Shown here: positions 1 through 7,324 of the stretch, in pieces
How the letters are laid out: the number at the start of each line of letters is the position of its first letter
How positions within the stretch are numbered: position 1 is the stretch's first letter
Assembly: GCA_965365655.1 (NCBI GenBank)
Contig: CBDUCN010000149.1
Span: forward strand, 1-11,705
Direction: 5' to 3'
DNA from: JBFHNV01 sp965365655
Lineage (GTDB): Bacteria > Pseudomonadota > Gammaproteobacteria > HK1
DNA length: 11,705 nt
Notes under the pieces: model-generated
Seen by the model: the letters and a program-made list of their open reading frames with translations, nothing else
Told to the model about the DNA's origin: nothing
The model's database searches: none
Program-made: the position numbers and the translations under genes

Positions 1-3000
1 GGCTCGCGCGCCGCGCGCCGCCCCTCGCTCCACCCGACCACCCACACCGTGAGCGCCGGCAGGAACGTGAGCGTGACGATGGCCGCGCCGGCGATCCCGA
101 ACAGCACGATGGCGCCCACCCCGCGATAGAGCTCGGTGCCCTCGCCGGGGATGAACACCAGCGGCGCGAGCCCGAAGATGGTGGTGATCGTGGACATCGC
201 GATCGGGCGAAGCCGCGACTCCACCGCGTCTCGCACGGCCTCGGCCGCGCGCATGCCCTGCTCGCGCACGTTGGCCGCGGCCTGGTGGACGATCAGGATC
301 GGGTTGTTCACCACCGTGCCCATCAGGATCAGGAAGCCCAGCATCGAGATCATGTCGAACGGCTGGTACACGGCGTCGAGGCCGACGCGCGGCAGCTCCG
401 CGCCCACCGCGTTGAGCAGCGCGAGGCCCGCGATGCCGCCGGCCACGCCGAGCGGGATCGTGGTCATGATCAGCAGCGGGTAGCCCCAGTGGGTGAAGAT
501 GGCCACCATCACCAGGTACACCAGCACCAGCGCCACGACGTAGTTGCCCTTCAACGCCTCGCGCGTCGCGTCGAGCTGGTCGCTGGCGCCGGAGATGCCG
601 ACGCTGACGCTGGCCGGAATGCCGCCGCTCGCGCGCAGGTGCTCGAGCACGTCGCGCTTGACGATGCCGACGCCGGTCTCCAGCGCGACGGTCTCCGGCG
701 GGATCACGTTGAGCGTCACGGTGCGCCGACCGTCCACCCGGCGCACGTTGCTCGTGTCCACCGTCTCCACGACCCGCGCGAGACTGGACAGCGGCACGAC
801 GCCGCCGCCCGGCGTGTACACGGGGAGCTGGCCCAGGCCCTCCAGCGTCGCGTCCGGGCCGCGTTCGCTGTAGAGGTACATGTCGATCTTGTCGTCGGCG
901 AGGAAGAACTCGCCCACGAACGCGCCGTCGGTGAGCGCGGCCACGGTGAAGCCGATGTCCGCCGCGTCCAGGCCGAGCTCGGCGGCGCGGTCCCAGTCGG
1001 GGCGCACCTCGACGAGCGGCTGCGACAGCGACAGCGTCGGCGGATCGGCCTGGATGCGCGGGCCGTCGAACACCTCCTGGGCGCGGCGGTAGATCGTGGT
1101 CGCGGCGTCGTAGATGGGCGCGAGGTCCGGCCCGGAGATGTCCAGGCTCACGCTGCGCGTGCCGCCGTCGTTGCTGGTGATGATGGAGCCGCGGGTCGCG
1201 AACACGCGCATGCCGGCGTACTCGCGGTACTTCGCCTCGATGGCCTCCATCAGCGCGTCCACGCGCGCAGGGTCCTTCGGCTCGCAGATGATGCGCAGCC
1301 CGCTCGCGCGGATGGAGACGATCAGGTACTTGATCGCCGGCACGTCCGTCTCGCCGCGCGCGAACTGCGCGGGCTCGTGCTCGAGGTACGGCAGGAAGTG
1401 CGCCTGCACCTCGCGGCCGATGGCCTTCATCGTCGCGAGGTTGTAGCCCGGCGGCGCGTTCATGCTCGCGAAGATCTTCGGCTCCTCGCCCGGCGGCAGG
1501 TACTCCGCCGGGGGGGTGAGCTTCACGATGATCGCGGCGCTCGCGCACACCGTGAGCGCGATCACCGCGAGGCGGCGCAGCGCACCGGCGCTGAGCCACG
1601 ACACGCCGTCCACGATCCGGCGCGCGAGGCCCTTGCGGGTCATCGCGCCGGGGTCCTGGTCGGCACGGAACGGGAAATTGGCCGCCGCCGTCGGCACCAC
1701 CGTGATGGCCACCAGCATCGAGGCCAGGATGGACGCCGTCACCGCGATCGCGATGTCGGAGTAGAGCTGGCCAGCTTCCTCGGCGATGAACACCACCGGC
1801 GTGAACACCAGCACCGTCGTCATCGTGGACGCGAGCACCGCGGGCCACACCTTGCGCACGCCCGCGATGGCGGCACGCAGGCGATCCAGCCCCTTGCGGC
1901 GCTCCCACTCGATGCTCTCGAGCACCACGATGCTGTTGTCCAGGGTCATGCCGATGGCGAACGCGACGCCGGCCATCGAGATCACGTTGATCGTGCGCCC
2001 CGCCAGCAGCAGGCCCAGGAACGCGGCGATGGTGCAGATCGGGATCCCGACCACGCCGACGAAGGTGGCCCGCGGCGAGCGCAGGAACACGAACATCACC
2101 AGCGTCGCGAGTCCGGCGCCCAGCAGCAGGTTGCGCCACACGGTCGCGATCGACTGCTCGACGTACACGGTGTCGGTCGCGTTCAGCGCGAGCTCCATCC
2201 CGGCGCGCTCGAGCAGCTCGTCGTTGATGCGTTCAACCTCCTCGAACATCGCGTCCTTGATGTCGATGACGTTGGACCCGAGCTCGCGGTTCACCGCGAG
2301 GAACAGCACCGGCTTGCCGTTGACGAAGGCCTCGCGCTGGATCTCGAAGTGATCGAGCGACACCGACGCGACGTCGCCGAGGCGGATCACCGCGCCCCCG
2401 CGGCGCACCAGGATCAGGCGCTCGAGCGCGTCGAGGTCGTCGAAGCGCCCCACCGTGCGCAGCAGGTAGCGCCGCTTGCCGGACTCGAGCTCGCCTCCGG
2501 TGACGTCGCGGTTGCGCGCCCTGAGCGCCGCGCGCACGTCGGCCACGGTGAGCCCGCGCTCGGCCAGCGCCGCCGGATCCACGCGGATCTGGACCTGGCG
2601 GTCCGCGCCGCCCCACACCTCGACGCTGGACACGCCGGGCACCGTCTCCATGCGCGTGCGCACGTTGTCGGAGACGAAGTCGCGCATCATGTCCATGTCG
2701 AGGCCGCGCGGGTTGCCGTCCAGCGGCGCGACGCGGAAGTACATGAAGGAGTTGCTGGAGAACGACTCGGCGAAGATGCGCGGCTGGTCCACGTTCTCCG
2801 GGTACGAGGGCACCTGCGACAGCGCGTTGTTGACCCGGATCAGCATCTCGTTGATGTCCACGCCGGGCGGGAACTCGAGCTCGATGCGCGCGCTGCCGGA
2901 CGACGCGGTGGCAACGATGCGCGTGAGGCTGGGCAGGCTTCGCAGGTACTCCTCCTGCTCGATCAGGATCTCCTTCTCGATGTCCTGCGGCGTCGCACCG

Positions 3001-3149
3001 GGCCACGACGTGCGGACCTGGATCGTGCGCACGTCGAGATCGGGGATCATCTGCACCGGCACGCGGGTGATCGCGACGACGCCGAGCACGACCACCACGC
3101 CCACGACGACGGTGAGCAGGGTGCCGCGGCGGACGATGGCCTCGAACAT
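1..3149 (-). CDS. RND family efflux transporter, inner-membrane subunit (3' end cut by window edge)
   Basis: This is a proton-driven inner-membrane pump of the AcrB/HAE-1 class, which exports compounds from periplasm or membrane through a tripartite complex. About 1049 codons are visible and no stop is reached before base 1. Family members are usually about 1020-1060 residues, so only a few residues should be missing. The start at 3149 gives MFEAIVRRG followed by a hydrophobic first membrane helix (about residues 10-28), then the usual PVQMIPDLDVR entry into the first periplasmic loop. TM4 carries GMTLDNSIVV with D404-N405 where AcrB has D407-D408. TM10 carries GTVVNNPILIV with N948-N949 where AcrB has K940-N941. 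This LDN/VNN pattern occurs in other RND pumps, so it does not indicate inactivation. The gene lies 17 bases after the adaptor stop with no clear Shine-Dalgarno, suggesting translational coupling. The substrate cannot be predicted. Confidence 0.93.
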   Translation of the reverse strand, partial: MFEAIVRRGTLLTVVVGVVVVLGVVAITRVPVQMIPDLDVRTIQVRTSWPGATPQDIEKEILIEQEEYLRSLPSLTRIVATASSGSARIELEFPPGVDINEMLIRVNNALSQVPSYPENVDQPRIFAESFSSNSFMYFRVAPLDGNPRGLDMDMMRDFVSDNVRTRMETVPGVSSVEVWGGADRQVQIRVDPAALAERGLTVADVRAALRARNRDVTGGELESGKRRYLLRTVGRFDDLDALERLILVRRGGAVIRLGDVASVSLDHFEIQREAFVNGKPVLFLAVNRELGSNVIDIKDAMFEEVERINDELLERAGMELALNATDTVYVEQSIATVWRNLLLGAGLATLVMFVFLRSPRATFVGVVGIPICTIAAFLGLLLAGRTINVISMAGVAFAIGMTLDNSIVVLESIEWERRKGLDRLRAAIAGVRKVWPAVLASTMTTVLVFTPVVFIAEEAGQLYSDIAIAVTASILASMLVAITVVPTAAANFPFRADQDPGAMTRKGLARRIVDGVSWLSAGALRRLAVIALTVCASAAIIVKLTPPAEYLPPGEEPKIFASMNAPPGYNLATMKAIGREVQAHFLPYLEHEPAQFARGETDVPAIKYLIVSIRASGLRIICEPKDPARVDALMEAIEAKYREYAGMRVFATRGSIITSNDGGTRSVSLDISGPDLAPIYDAATTIYRRAQEVFDGPRIQADPPTLSLSQPLVEVRPDWDRAAELGLDAADIGFTVAALTDGAFVGEFFLADDKIDMYLYSERGPDATLEGLGQLPVYTPGGGVVPLSSLARVVETVDTSNVRRVDGRRTVTLNVIPPETVALETGVGIVKRDVLEHLRASGGIPASVSVGISGASDQLDATREALKGNYVVALVLVYLVMVAIFTHWGYPLLIMTTIPLGVAGGIAGLALLNAVGAELPRVGLDAVYQPFDMISMLGFLILMGTVVNNPILIVHQAAANVREQGMRAAEAVRDAVESRLRPIAMSTITTIFGLAPLVFIPGEGTELYRGVGAIVLFGIAGAAIVTLTFLPALTVWVVGWSEGRRAARE

Positions 3150-3166
3150 GGCGCGCGGGCGGCGGA

Positions 3167-4246
3167 TCAGCGCGGCGCGCTGATCCGCACCTCCTGGCCC
3201 TCGCGCAGCGACTCGTTGCCGCGCACCACCACCTCGGTGCCGGCATCGAGGCCGTCGCGGATCTCGACGTCGCTCGCAGTGCTGAGGCCGACCTCGACGC
3301 GGCGCTCGCCGACCGTGCGCCGCTCGCCGGCGCCGGTCGCCACCCACACCACGGTGCGCCCGTCCGGATAGCGGATGATCGCGTCGCGCGGCACCACGAC
3401 GCCGTCGCGGCCGGTGCCGATGCGCAGCGTCGCCCGCGCCGACATGCCGGGCGTCATGCGGCCCTCGCGGTTGTCGATGCGCGCACGCACGAGAAAGGTG
3501 CGCGCGGCCGGATCGCTGACCGGCACCACCTCGGAGATCGCGGCGTCGAAGCGCTGCCCCGGGATCGCGTCCAGGCTCACGCTCAGCGGCGTGCGCGCGT
3601 CGATGCGGCCGAACCAGCCCTGCGGCACCTGCAGGTCCAGGTGCAGGCGGTCCACCGCGACCAGCTCGAGCACCGGGTCGTCGGGCCCCACCCACTCGCC
3701 GAGCTCCGCCTGGCGCCGCGACACCACGCCGTCGAACGGCGCCTTCAGCACGTGGCGCACGAGCAGCGCGGCGTCGTACGCGCTCACCGCGCGCAGGCGC
3801 TCGAGCACGGCCTGCGCGCGCGCGACCTCCGCCTCGCGGCTTCGCACCTCGGTCTCGGCAAAGCTCTGGCTGCGCGCGAGGCGCGTCGCCTCCGCCAGCC
3901 GGCGCTCCGCCTCCGCGAGCTGCGCCGCCGCCTCGCGCTCGGCGGCACGCGCCTGCGCCAGCTCGAAGCGCGCGAGCTCGTCGTCCAGCGTGACCAGCAC
4001 GTCGCCGGCGCGCACCCGGCCGCCGGCGTCCACCTCCAGACCCAGGATGCGGCCCGCGACCGCCGGCGCGAGGCGCGCGGTGCGGGGCGCGGTCAGGCTG
4101 CCGGTGAGGTCCAGCTCCTCCACCAGCGGGGCGCGGCGCGCGTCGGCGAGCTCCACCGGCGCGAGCGCACCGCCCTGCCCGGCGGCGGTGGTCGCCAGGG
4201 CGAGCAGCATCCAGACCGGCCATGTCGCGGCGCGAGGCGGGCGCAT
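3167..4246 (-). CDS. RND efflux periplasmic adaptor (membrane fusion protein, HlyD/AcrA family)
   Basis: This periplasmic adaptor would link the downstream RND pump to an outer-membrane channel. It is 359 aa. Residues 1-22 look like a signal peptide: basic start, hydrophobic WMLLALATTAA core, and no lipobox cysteine, so it is not a lipoprotein like AcrA. Residues about 58-89 form the first half of a biotinyl-lipoyl-like domain (PAVAGRILGLEVDAGGRV). Residues about 90-155 are an Ala/Glu/Arg-rich alpha-helical hairpin. The second lipoyl half follows (LKAPFDGVVSRR, about 168-178). A beta-barrel with the MTPGMSARATLRIG motif (about 264-277) and a membrane-proximal domain complete the usual order. 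The start at 4246 was chosen because it begins the signal peptide and has GAGAGA (minus strand, 4257-4252) five bases upstream. The open frame extends to 4678, but that part overlaps the aldolase gene and has no signal-peptide logic. It is transcribed together with the RND gene. Confidence 0.93.
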   Translation of the reverse strand: MRPPRAATWPVWMLLALATTAAGQGGALAPVELADARRAPLVEELDLTGSLTAPRTARLAPAVAGRILGLEVDAGGRVRAGDVLVTLDDELARFELAQARAAEREAAAQLAEAERRLAEATRLARSQSFAETEVRSREAEVARAQAVLERLRAVSAYDAALLVRHVLKAPFDGVVSRRQAELGEWVGPDDPVLELVAVDRLHLDLQVPQGWFGRIDARTPLSVSLDAIPGQRFDAAISEVVPVSDPAARTFLVRARIDNREGRMTPGMSARATLRIGTGRDGVVVPRDAIIRYPDGRTVVWVATGAGERRTVGERRVEVGLSTASDVEIRDGLDAGTEVVVRGNESLREGQEVRISAPR

Positions 4247-4251
4247 CGGCG

Positions 4252-4257
4252 TCTCTC
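4252..4257 (-). promoter_or_regulatory. Shine-Dalgarno of the adaptor gene
   Basis: GAGAGA on the minus strand lies five bases before the ATG at 4246. It decides the adaptor start, because the open frame runs more than 400 bases further upstream. Confidence 0.5.
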
Positions 4258-4299
4258 GATGAAGCGCGGGGGCGCGGGGCGAAGCGTGCCGCACCCGCG

Positions 4300-4328
4300 C
4301 GGGAAGCCTACAAGCCTCCCGGGAAGCC
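4300..4328. repeat. Direct repeat CGGGAAGCC, two copies 20 bp apart
   Basis: CGGGAAGCC occurs at 4300-4308 and again at 4320-4328, a start-to-start spacing of 20 bp, close to two turns of B-DNA. A third AAGCC lies between them at 4312-4316. The repeat sits in the divergent intergenic region between the adaptor (starting 4246, minus) and the aldolase (starting 4437, plus). That is the expected place for an operator controlling one or both. No regulator gene lies nearby, so binding by a transcription factor is inference. Confidence 0.35.
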
Positions 4329-4395
4329 CGCGCCCGCGGGGGCGGCCCGGCCACGCGGCGGGCGGGCCGGCGGCCGATCGCGGCGCGGATTTCGC

Positions 4396-4401
4396 TACAC
4401 T
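4396..4401 (+). promoter_or_regulatory. Possible -10 element of the aldolase gene
   Basis: TACACT, in the context CGCTACACTGGCCCG, matches the sigma-70 -10 consensus at four of six positions. It stands out as one of the few AT-containing stretches in this intergenic region. It lies about 35 bases before the preferred start codon. No convincing -35 element is seen 16-18 bases upstream, so the call is tentative. Confidence 0.3.
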
Positions 4402-4426
4402 GGCCCGCTCCCTCCCGACCCGCACC

Positions 4427-4430
4427 GAGG
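4427..4430 (+). promoter_or_regulatory. Shine-Dalgarno deciding the aldolase start
   Basis: GAGG directly abuts an ATG at 4431, which is too close to serve it. It lies six bases before the second in-frame ATG at 4437, which is normal spacing. The shorter protein (MTDAARLQG) is therefore preferred over the one starting MTMTDAARLQG. Confidence 0.6.
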
Positions 4431-4436
4431 ATGACC

Positions 4437-5372
4437 ATGACCGACGCCGCTCGACTCCAGGGGGTGCTGTCCCCGGTGGTGACGCCCTTCGACGCCGACC
4501 TGCGCCCCGACGCGGCGCGCCTGTCGCGCCACTGCCGCTGGCTGCTGCACAACGACGTGGGCCTCGCCGTGTTCGGCACGAATTCCGAGGCCAACTCGAT
4601 GTCGGTCAAGGAGAAGCGCGAGCTGCTCGACGCGCTCGCCGCGGACGGCCTGCCCGCCGCGCGCATGATGCCGGGCACCGGCTGCTGCGCGCTCAGCGAG
4701 TCGGTGGAGCTGACGCGGCACGCGGTCGAGCTCGGCTGCGGCGGCGTGCTGATGCTGCCGCCGTTCTACTACAAGGGCGTGTCCGACGAGGGGCTGTTCC
4801 GCAGCTACTCGGAGATCATCCAGCGCGTCGGCGACCCGCGACTGCGCATCTACCTCTACCACATCCCGCCGGTCGCCCAGGTGCCGATCTCGATGGCGCT
4901 GATCGAGCGCCTGCTGAAGGAGTACCCGGGCACCATCGCCGGCGTGAAGGACAGCTCCGGGCAGTGGGACAACACGCGCACGATGCTCGAGCAGTTCCAG
5001 CCCATGGGCTTCGACGTGTTCGCCGGCTCCGAGACCTTCCTGCTGCAGGTGCTGCGCGCCGGCGGCGCGGGCTGCATCAGCGCCACCGCGAACGTGAATC
5101 CGGGCCCGATCGCGCGCCTCGCGGCCAGCTGGCAGCAGGCCGACGCCGACGAGCAGCAGGCGGCGCTGGACGCGGTGCGCGCGATCTTCCAGACCTACGT
5201 GATGATCCCGGCGCTGAAGGCCGCGGTGGCCCACTACGGCCGCGACGACGAGTGGCTGCGCCTGCGCCCGCCGCTGGTGGAGCTGAACGCGGATCAGCGC
5301 GCCGAGCTGGTGCGCAATCTGGATGCCGCCGGGTTCGCGATGCCGGGGCTCGCGGACGCGGTCCCGGCCTGA
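4437..5372 (+). CDS. DHDPS/N-acetylneuraminate lyase family aldolase or lyase
   Basis: This is a class I (Schiff-base) TIM-barrel enzyme of 311 aa, close to the family norm of about 290-310. Family members condense or cleave pyruvate and related 2-oxo acids in the cytoplasm. Visible active-site elements are the GTNSE loop at 47-51 (GTTGE in lysine-pathway DHDPS), the catalytic tyrosine in YHIPP (Y141), and the Schiff-base lysine in GVKDSSG (K171). The second threonine of DHDPS is N49. No arginine follows the tyrosine where DHDPS binds aspartate semialdehyde (E. coli R138); the sequence there is YHIPPVAQVP. A role in lysine synthesis is therefore unlikely. A catabolic 2-oxo-acid aldolase, dehydratase or hydratase-aldolase fits better, with unknown substrate. 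It is divergent from the efflux operon and convergent with the gamma-glutamyl hydrolase 36 bases away. The family is sure; the reaction is not. Confidence 0.92.
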   Translation: MTDAARLQGVLSPVVTPFDADLRPDAARLSRHCRWLLHNDVGLAVFGTNSEANSMSVKEKRELLDALAADGLPAARMMPGTGCCALSESVELTRHAVELGCGGVLMLPPFYYKGVSDEGLFRSYSEIIQRVGDPRLRIYLYHIPPVAQVPISMALIERLLKEYPGTIAGVKDSSGQWDNTRTMLEQFQPMGFDVFAGSETFLLQVLRAGGAGCISATANVNPGPIARLAASWQQADADEQQAALDAVRAIFQTYVMIPALKAAVAHYGRDDEWLRLRPPLVELNADQRAELVRNLDAAGFAMPGLADAVPA

Positions 5373-5379
5373 TCCGACG

Positions 5380-5405
5380 GCCGCGGCAGGGCGAACCGCG
5401 GCTTT
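5380..5405 (+). terminator. Candidate intrinsic terminator after the aldolase gene
   Basis: GCCGCGG (5380-5386) and CCGCGGC (5396-5402) form a perfect 7-bp GC stem with a 9-base loop, followed by TTT (5403-5405). It lies in the 36-base gap between two convergent stops. The T run is short, so it may be weak or assisted by Rho. Confidence 0.45.
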
Positions 5406-5408
5406 CCG

Positions 5409-6212
5409 TCAGACCGCCGCCTCGGCGTGGCGCCGCGCGCGCCGCGCCGCGCGCGCGGCGGCCATCTCGCCGAAGCGCCGGTACAGCGGCCCGGACAGCG
5501 GGTGCGTGGCCGGCTCCCACTCGGCGTGCCACTGCACGCCCACGACGAAGCGCTGGTCGTCGTCCAGTCGCAGCCCCTCGATCACGCCGTCGTGCGACAC
5601 CGCCTCGCTCACGAGGCCCGCGCCCATGCGGTCCACGCCCTGGCCGTGCAGCGAGTTCACCATCACCTCCGCGCTGCCGGCGAGCGCGCGGAACAGCCCG
5701 CCCTCGGTCAGCCTGACCGGATGGCGGAGGCGGAAGATCTCCTCCATCGTGACGTCCGGCTCGCGGGGCATGCGGTGGTCGTCCTTGCCGTCGAGCACGT
5801 GCAGGCGATAGTGCAGCGAGCCGCCCAGCGCGACGTTGATCTCCTGGATGCCGCGGCAGATCCCGAACACCGGCACGCCGGCGTCGATGCACGCGCGCAC
5901 CAGCGGCAGCACCACCGCGTCACGGCCCGGATCGATGGGCTCGTCCTCGGGAAAGGACGGGCCGCCGTAGTGGTGCGGCTCCACGTTCGCGCGCCCGCCG
6001 GTGAGCACCAGCCCGTCGATGCTCGCGACGGTGGACGCGACGTCGATGCGCGCCCCTAGCGGCGGCAGCAGGAACGGCACGCAGTCCACCATCTCCACCA
6101 GCGCCTGCACGTAGCGCTCGCCGGCCGCGTGCACCACGCGCGGGCGCGGGTGCTGGACCTCCTGCGCGCTGGCGGTGACGCAGACGAGCGGCTTGACGTT
6201 GTCGGATCCCAT
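5409..6212 (-). CDS. Gamma-glutamyl-gamma-aminobutyrate hydrolase family protein (class I GATase-like, peptidase C26)
   Basis: This is a stand-alone class I glutamine-amidotransferase-like hydrolase of 267 aa, related to PuuD, which removes the gamma-glutamyl group from gamma-glutamyl-GABA in putrescine breakdown. All catalytic elements are present: the nucleophile elbow FGICRG with C119, and GVQWHAEW with H229 and E231. Other family marks are DGLVLTGG (about 66-73), EINVALGGSLHY (about 123-134) and VNSLHGQGV. The start at 6212 (MGSDNVKPLVCVTAS) places the first beta strand normally. The frame could begin at 6251, but the extra 13 residues look non-coding. No Shine-Dalgarno is visible. The C-terminus is an Ala/Arg-rich tail encoded by a low-complexity GC stretch. 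No other Puu pathway gene is present, so the substrate may be another gamma-glutamyl amide. It is divergent from the dioxygenase gene. Confidence 0.92.
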   Translation of the reverse strand: MGSDNVKPLVCVTASAQEVQHPRPRVVHAAGERYVQALVEMVDCVPFLLPPLGARIDVASTVASIDGLVLTGGRANVEPHHYGGPSFPEDEPIDPGRDAVVLPLVRACIDAGVPVFGICRGIQEINVALGGSLHYRLHVLDGKDDHRMPREPDVTMEEIFRLRHPVRLTEGGLFRALAGSAEVMVNSLHGQGVDRMGAGLVSEAVSHDGVIEGLRLDDDQRFVVGVQWHAEWEPATHPLSGPLYRRFGEMAAARAARRARRHAEAAV

Positions 6213-6391
6213 GACGGCCAGAGTATGAACATCGCGCCCGGATCCGCGCAACGCACTGATCGGCGGCGCGTTCGGCTTTGCAGCCCCGCACGCGGGCCGG
6301 CGCGCACCGGGATTGTGCGCGGGATTGCGGATGCATCAGTATTCGGGGCCATCCTCCCACCGGTCACCGGCGTGGCCCAGGAGATCCGGCG
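6213..6391. promoter_or_regulatory. Divergent intergenic region between gamma-glutamyl hydrolase and dioxygenase genes
   Basis: These 179 bases separate two divergent starts and must hold their promoters unless transcription enters from further away. On the minus strand a weak sigma-70-like pair is possible: TTGCGC (6251-6246) and CATACT (6227-6222) with an 18-base spacer, placing the transcript start at or just before the ATG at 6212. On the plus strand TTGTGC (6313-6318) and CAGTAT (6337-6342) are 18 bases apart, but the match is poor. No operator palindrome is obvious. Confidence 0.3.
6379..6383 (+). promoter_or_regulatory. Shine-Dalgarno of the dioxygenase gene
   Basis: AGGAG lies eight bases before the ATG at 6392. 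It fixes that start over upstream in-frame ATGs such as the one at 6278. Confidence 0.7.
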
Positions 6392-7300
6392 ATGAGCGCA
6401 GTGGTCAGCGATCCGGTCATCAGCGCCGCCCAGGTCGCGGCCTACCGGGAGAAGGGCTTCGTCGTGGTCGACGACGTGTTCTCCGCGCACGACGTCGAGC
6501 GCATGCGGGACGCGCTCGCGGCGCTCGTCGACGGTGCGCGCGGCGTCACCGGGCACACCGCGCTGTACGACCTCGAGCCGGCGCACTCGCCGGACCGCCC
6601 GCGCGTGCGACGCATCAAGTCGCCGCACGCCGCGCACCCGGTGTTCCACGAGATGGCCCGCCACCCGAGGCTCGTCGAGGTGCTGCAGCGCCTGCTCGGG
6701 CCGGCGGTGCGCCTGCACGGCGCGAAGATCAACATGAAGTCCGCCGGGTACGGCTCGCCGGTGGAGTGGCACCAGGACTGGGCCTTCTACCCGCACACCA
6801 ACGACGACGTGCTGGCCGTCGGGGTGATGATGGACGACATGACGCCGGACAACGGTCCCCTGCTGTGCATCCCGGGCTCGCACACCGGCCCGACCCACGA
6901 CCACCACCAGGACGGCCATTTCGTCGGCGCGATGGACCCCGATGCGTGCGGCGTGGACTTCACGCAGGCGGAGCCGATCCTCGGACGCGCCGGCTCGTGC
7001 AGCTTCCATCACGTGCGCACCGTGCACGGCTCGGCGACGAACACCTCCGGCGAGGACCGCCGCCTGCTGCTCTACCAGGTGGCCGCTGCCGACGCGTGGG
7101 ACATCCGCGGCATGGACGAGAAGAGCTGGGCGGAGTACGCGCGCACGATGATCGCGGGCGAGGCGTGCTACACCCCGCGGGTGGTGCCGTGCCCGATCCG
7201 GCTCCCGTACCCGGAGCCGCTGCGCACGGGCTCGATCTACGAGAGCCAGACGGTCGCACGCAACAGGTTCTTCGCCACGGCCGGCACCGCGGACGACTGA
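6392..7300 (+). CDS. Phytanoyl-CoA dioxygenase (PhyH) family Fe(II)/2-oxoglutarate oxygenase
   Basis: This is a cytoplasmic non-heme iron oxygenase of 302 aa. It would couple 2-oxoglutarate decarboxylation to hydroxylation of an organic substrate. The iron facial triad is visible: H127-x-D129 in EWHQDW and H212 in TVHGSATN. R223, eleven residues after H212, is the expected ligand for the 2-oxoglutarate carboxylate. Family marks include an N-terminal YREKGFVVVDDV segment (about 18-29), the GAKINMKSAG strand before the triad, and PDNGPLLCIPGSH (about 153-165). The H-S-D motif of ectoine hydroxylase EctD is not present (HQD here), so ectoine is not the likely substrate. The start at 6392 has a good AGGAG. 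The stop is 24 bases from the convergent hydrolase. Substrates in this family are diverse and cannot be read from sequence; the clustered TRAP transporter suggests an imported acid. Confidence 0.93.
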   Translation: MSAVVSDPVISAAQVAAYREKGFVVVDDVFSAHDVERMRDALAALVDGARGVTGHTALYDLEPAHSPDRPRVRRIKSPHAAHPVFHEMARHPRLVEVLQRLLGPAVRLHGAKINMKSAGYGSPVEWHQDWAFYPHTNDDVLAVGVMMDDMTPDNGPLLCIPGSHTGPTHDHHQDGHFVGAMDPDACGVDFTQAEPILGRAGSCSFHHVRTVHGSATNTSGEDRRLLLYQVAAADAWDIRGMDEKSWAEYARTMIAGEACYTPRVVPCPIRLPYPEPLRTGSIYESQTVARNRFFATAGTADD

Positions 7301-7324
7301 GCCGCGGGCGGCCGCCGCCTGCGA

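Noticed and set aside
285..3371. Plus-strand open frame of more than 1000 codons antisense to the RND gene
   Set aside because: The translation is rich in His, Arg, Asp and Ala with no domain or membrane pattern. The opposite strand encodes a clear RND pump and adaptor. The open frame is a by-product of high GC codon use.
4247..4678. N-terminal extension of the adaptor to 4678
   Set aside because: It overlaps the aldolase gene on the other strand and would bury the signal peptide. The start at 4246 has its own ribosome binding site.
5409..5460. Alternating CGCG tract at the 3' end of the gamma-glutamyl hydrolase as a repeat or CRISPR-like element
   Set aside because: It encodes the Ala/Arg-rich tail in frame, and there are no regular repeat units or spacers.
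3641..5716. Plus-strand open frame of about 690 codons across adaptor, aldolase and hydrolase
   Set aside because: It is antisense to the adaptor, out of frame with the aldolase and antisense to the gamma-glutamyl hydrolase. All three have clear motifs in their own frames.
7307..7316. GGCGGCCGCC palindrome between the convergent dioxygenase and hydrolase stops as a terminator
   Set aside because: It is only 10 bases with no loop or T run, as expected by chance in GC-rich sequence.
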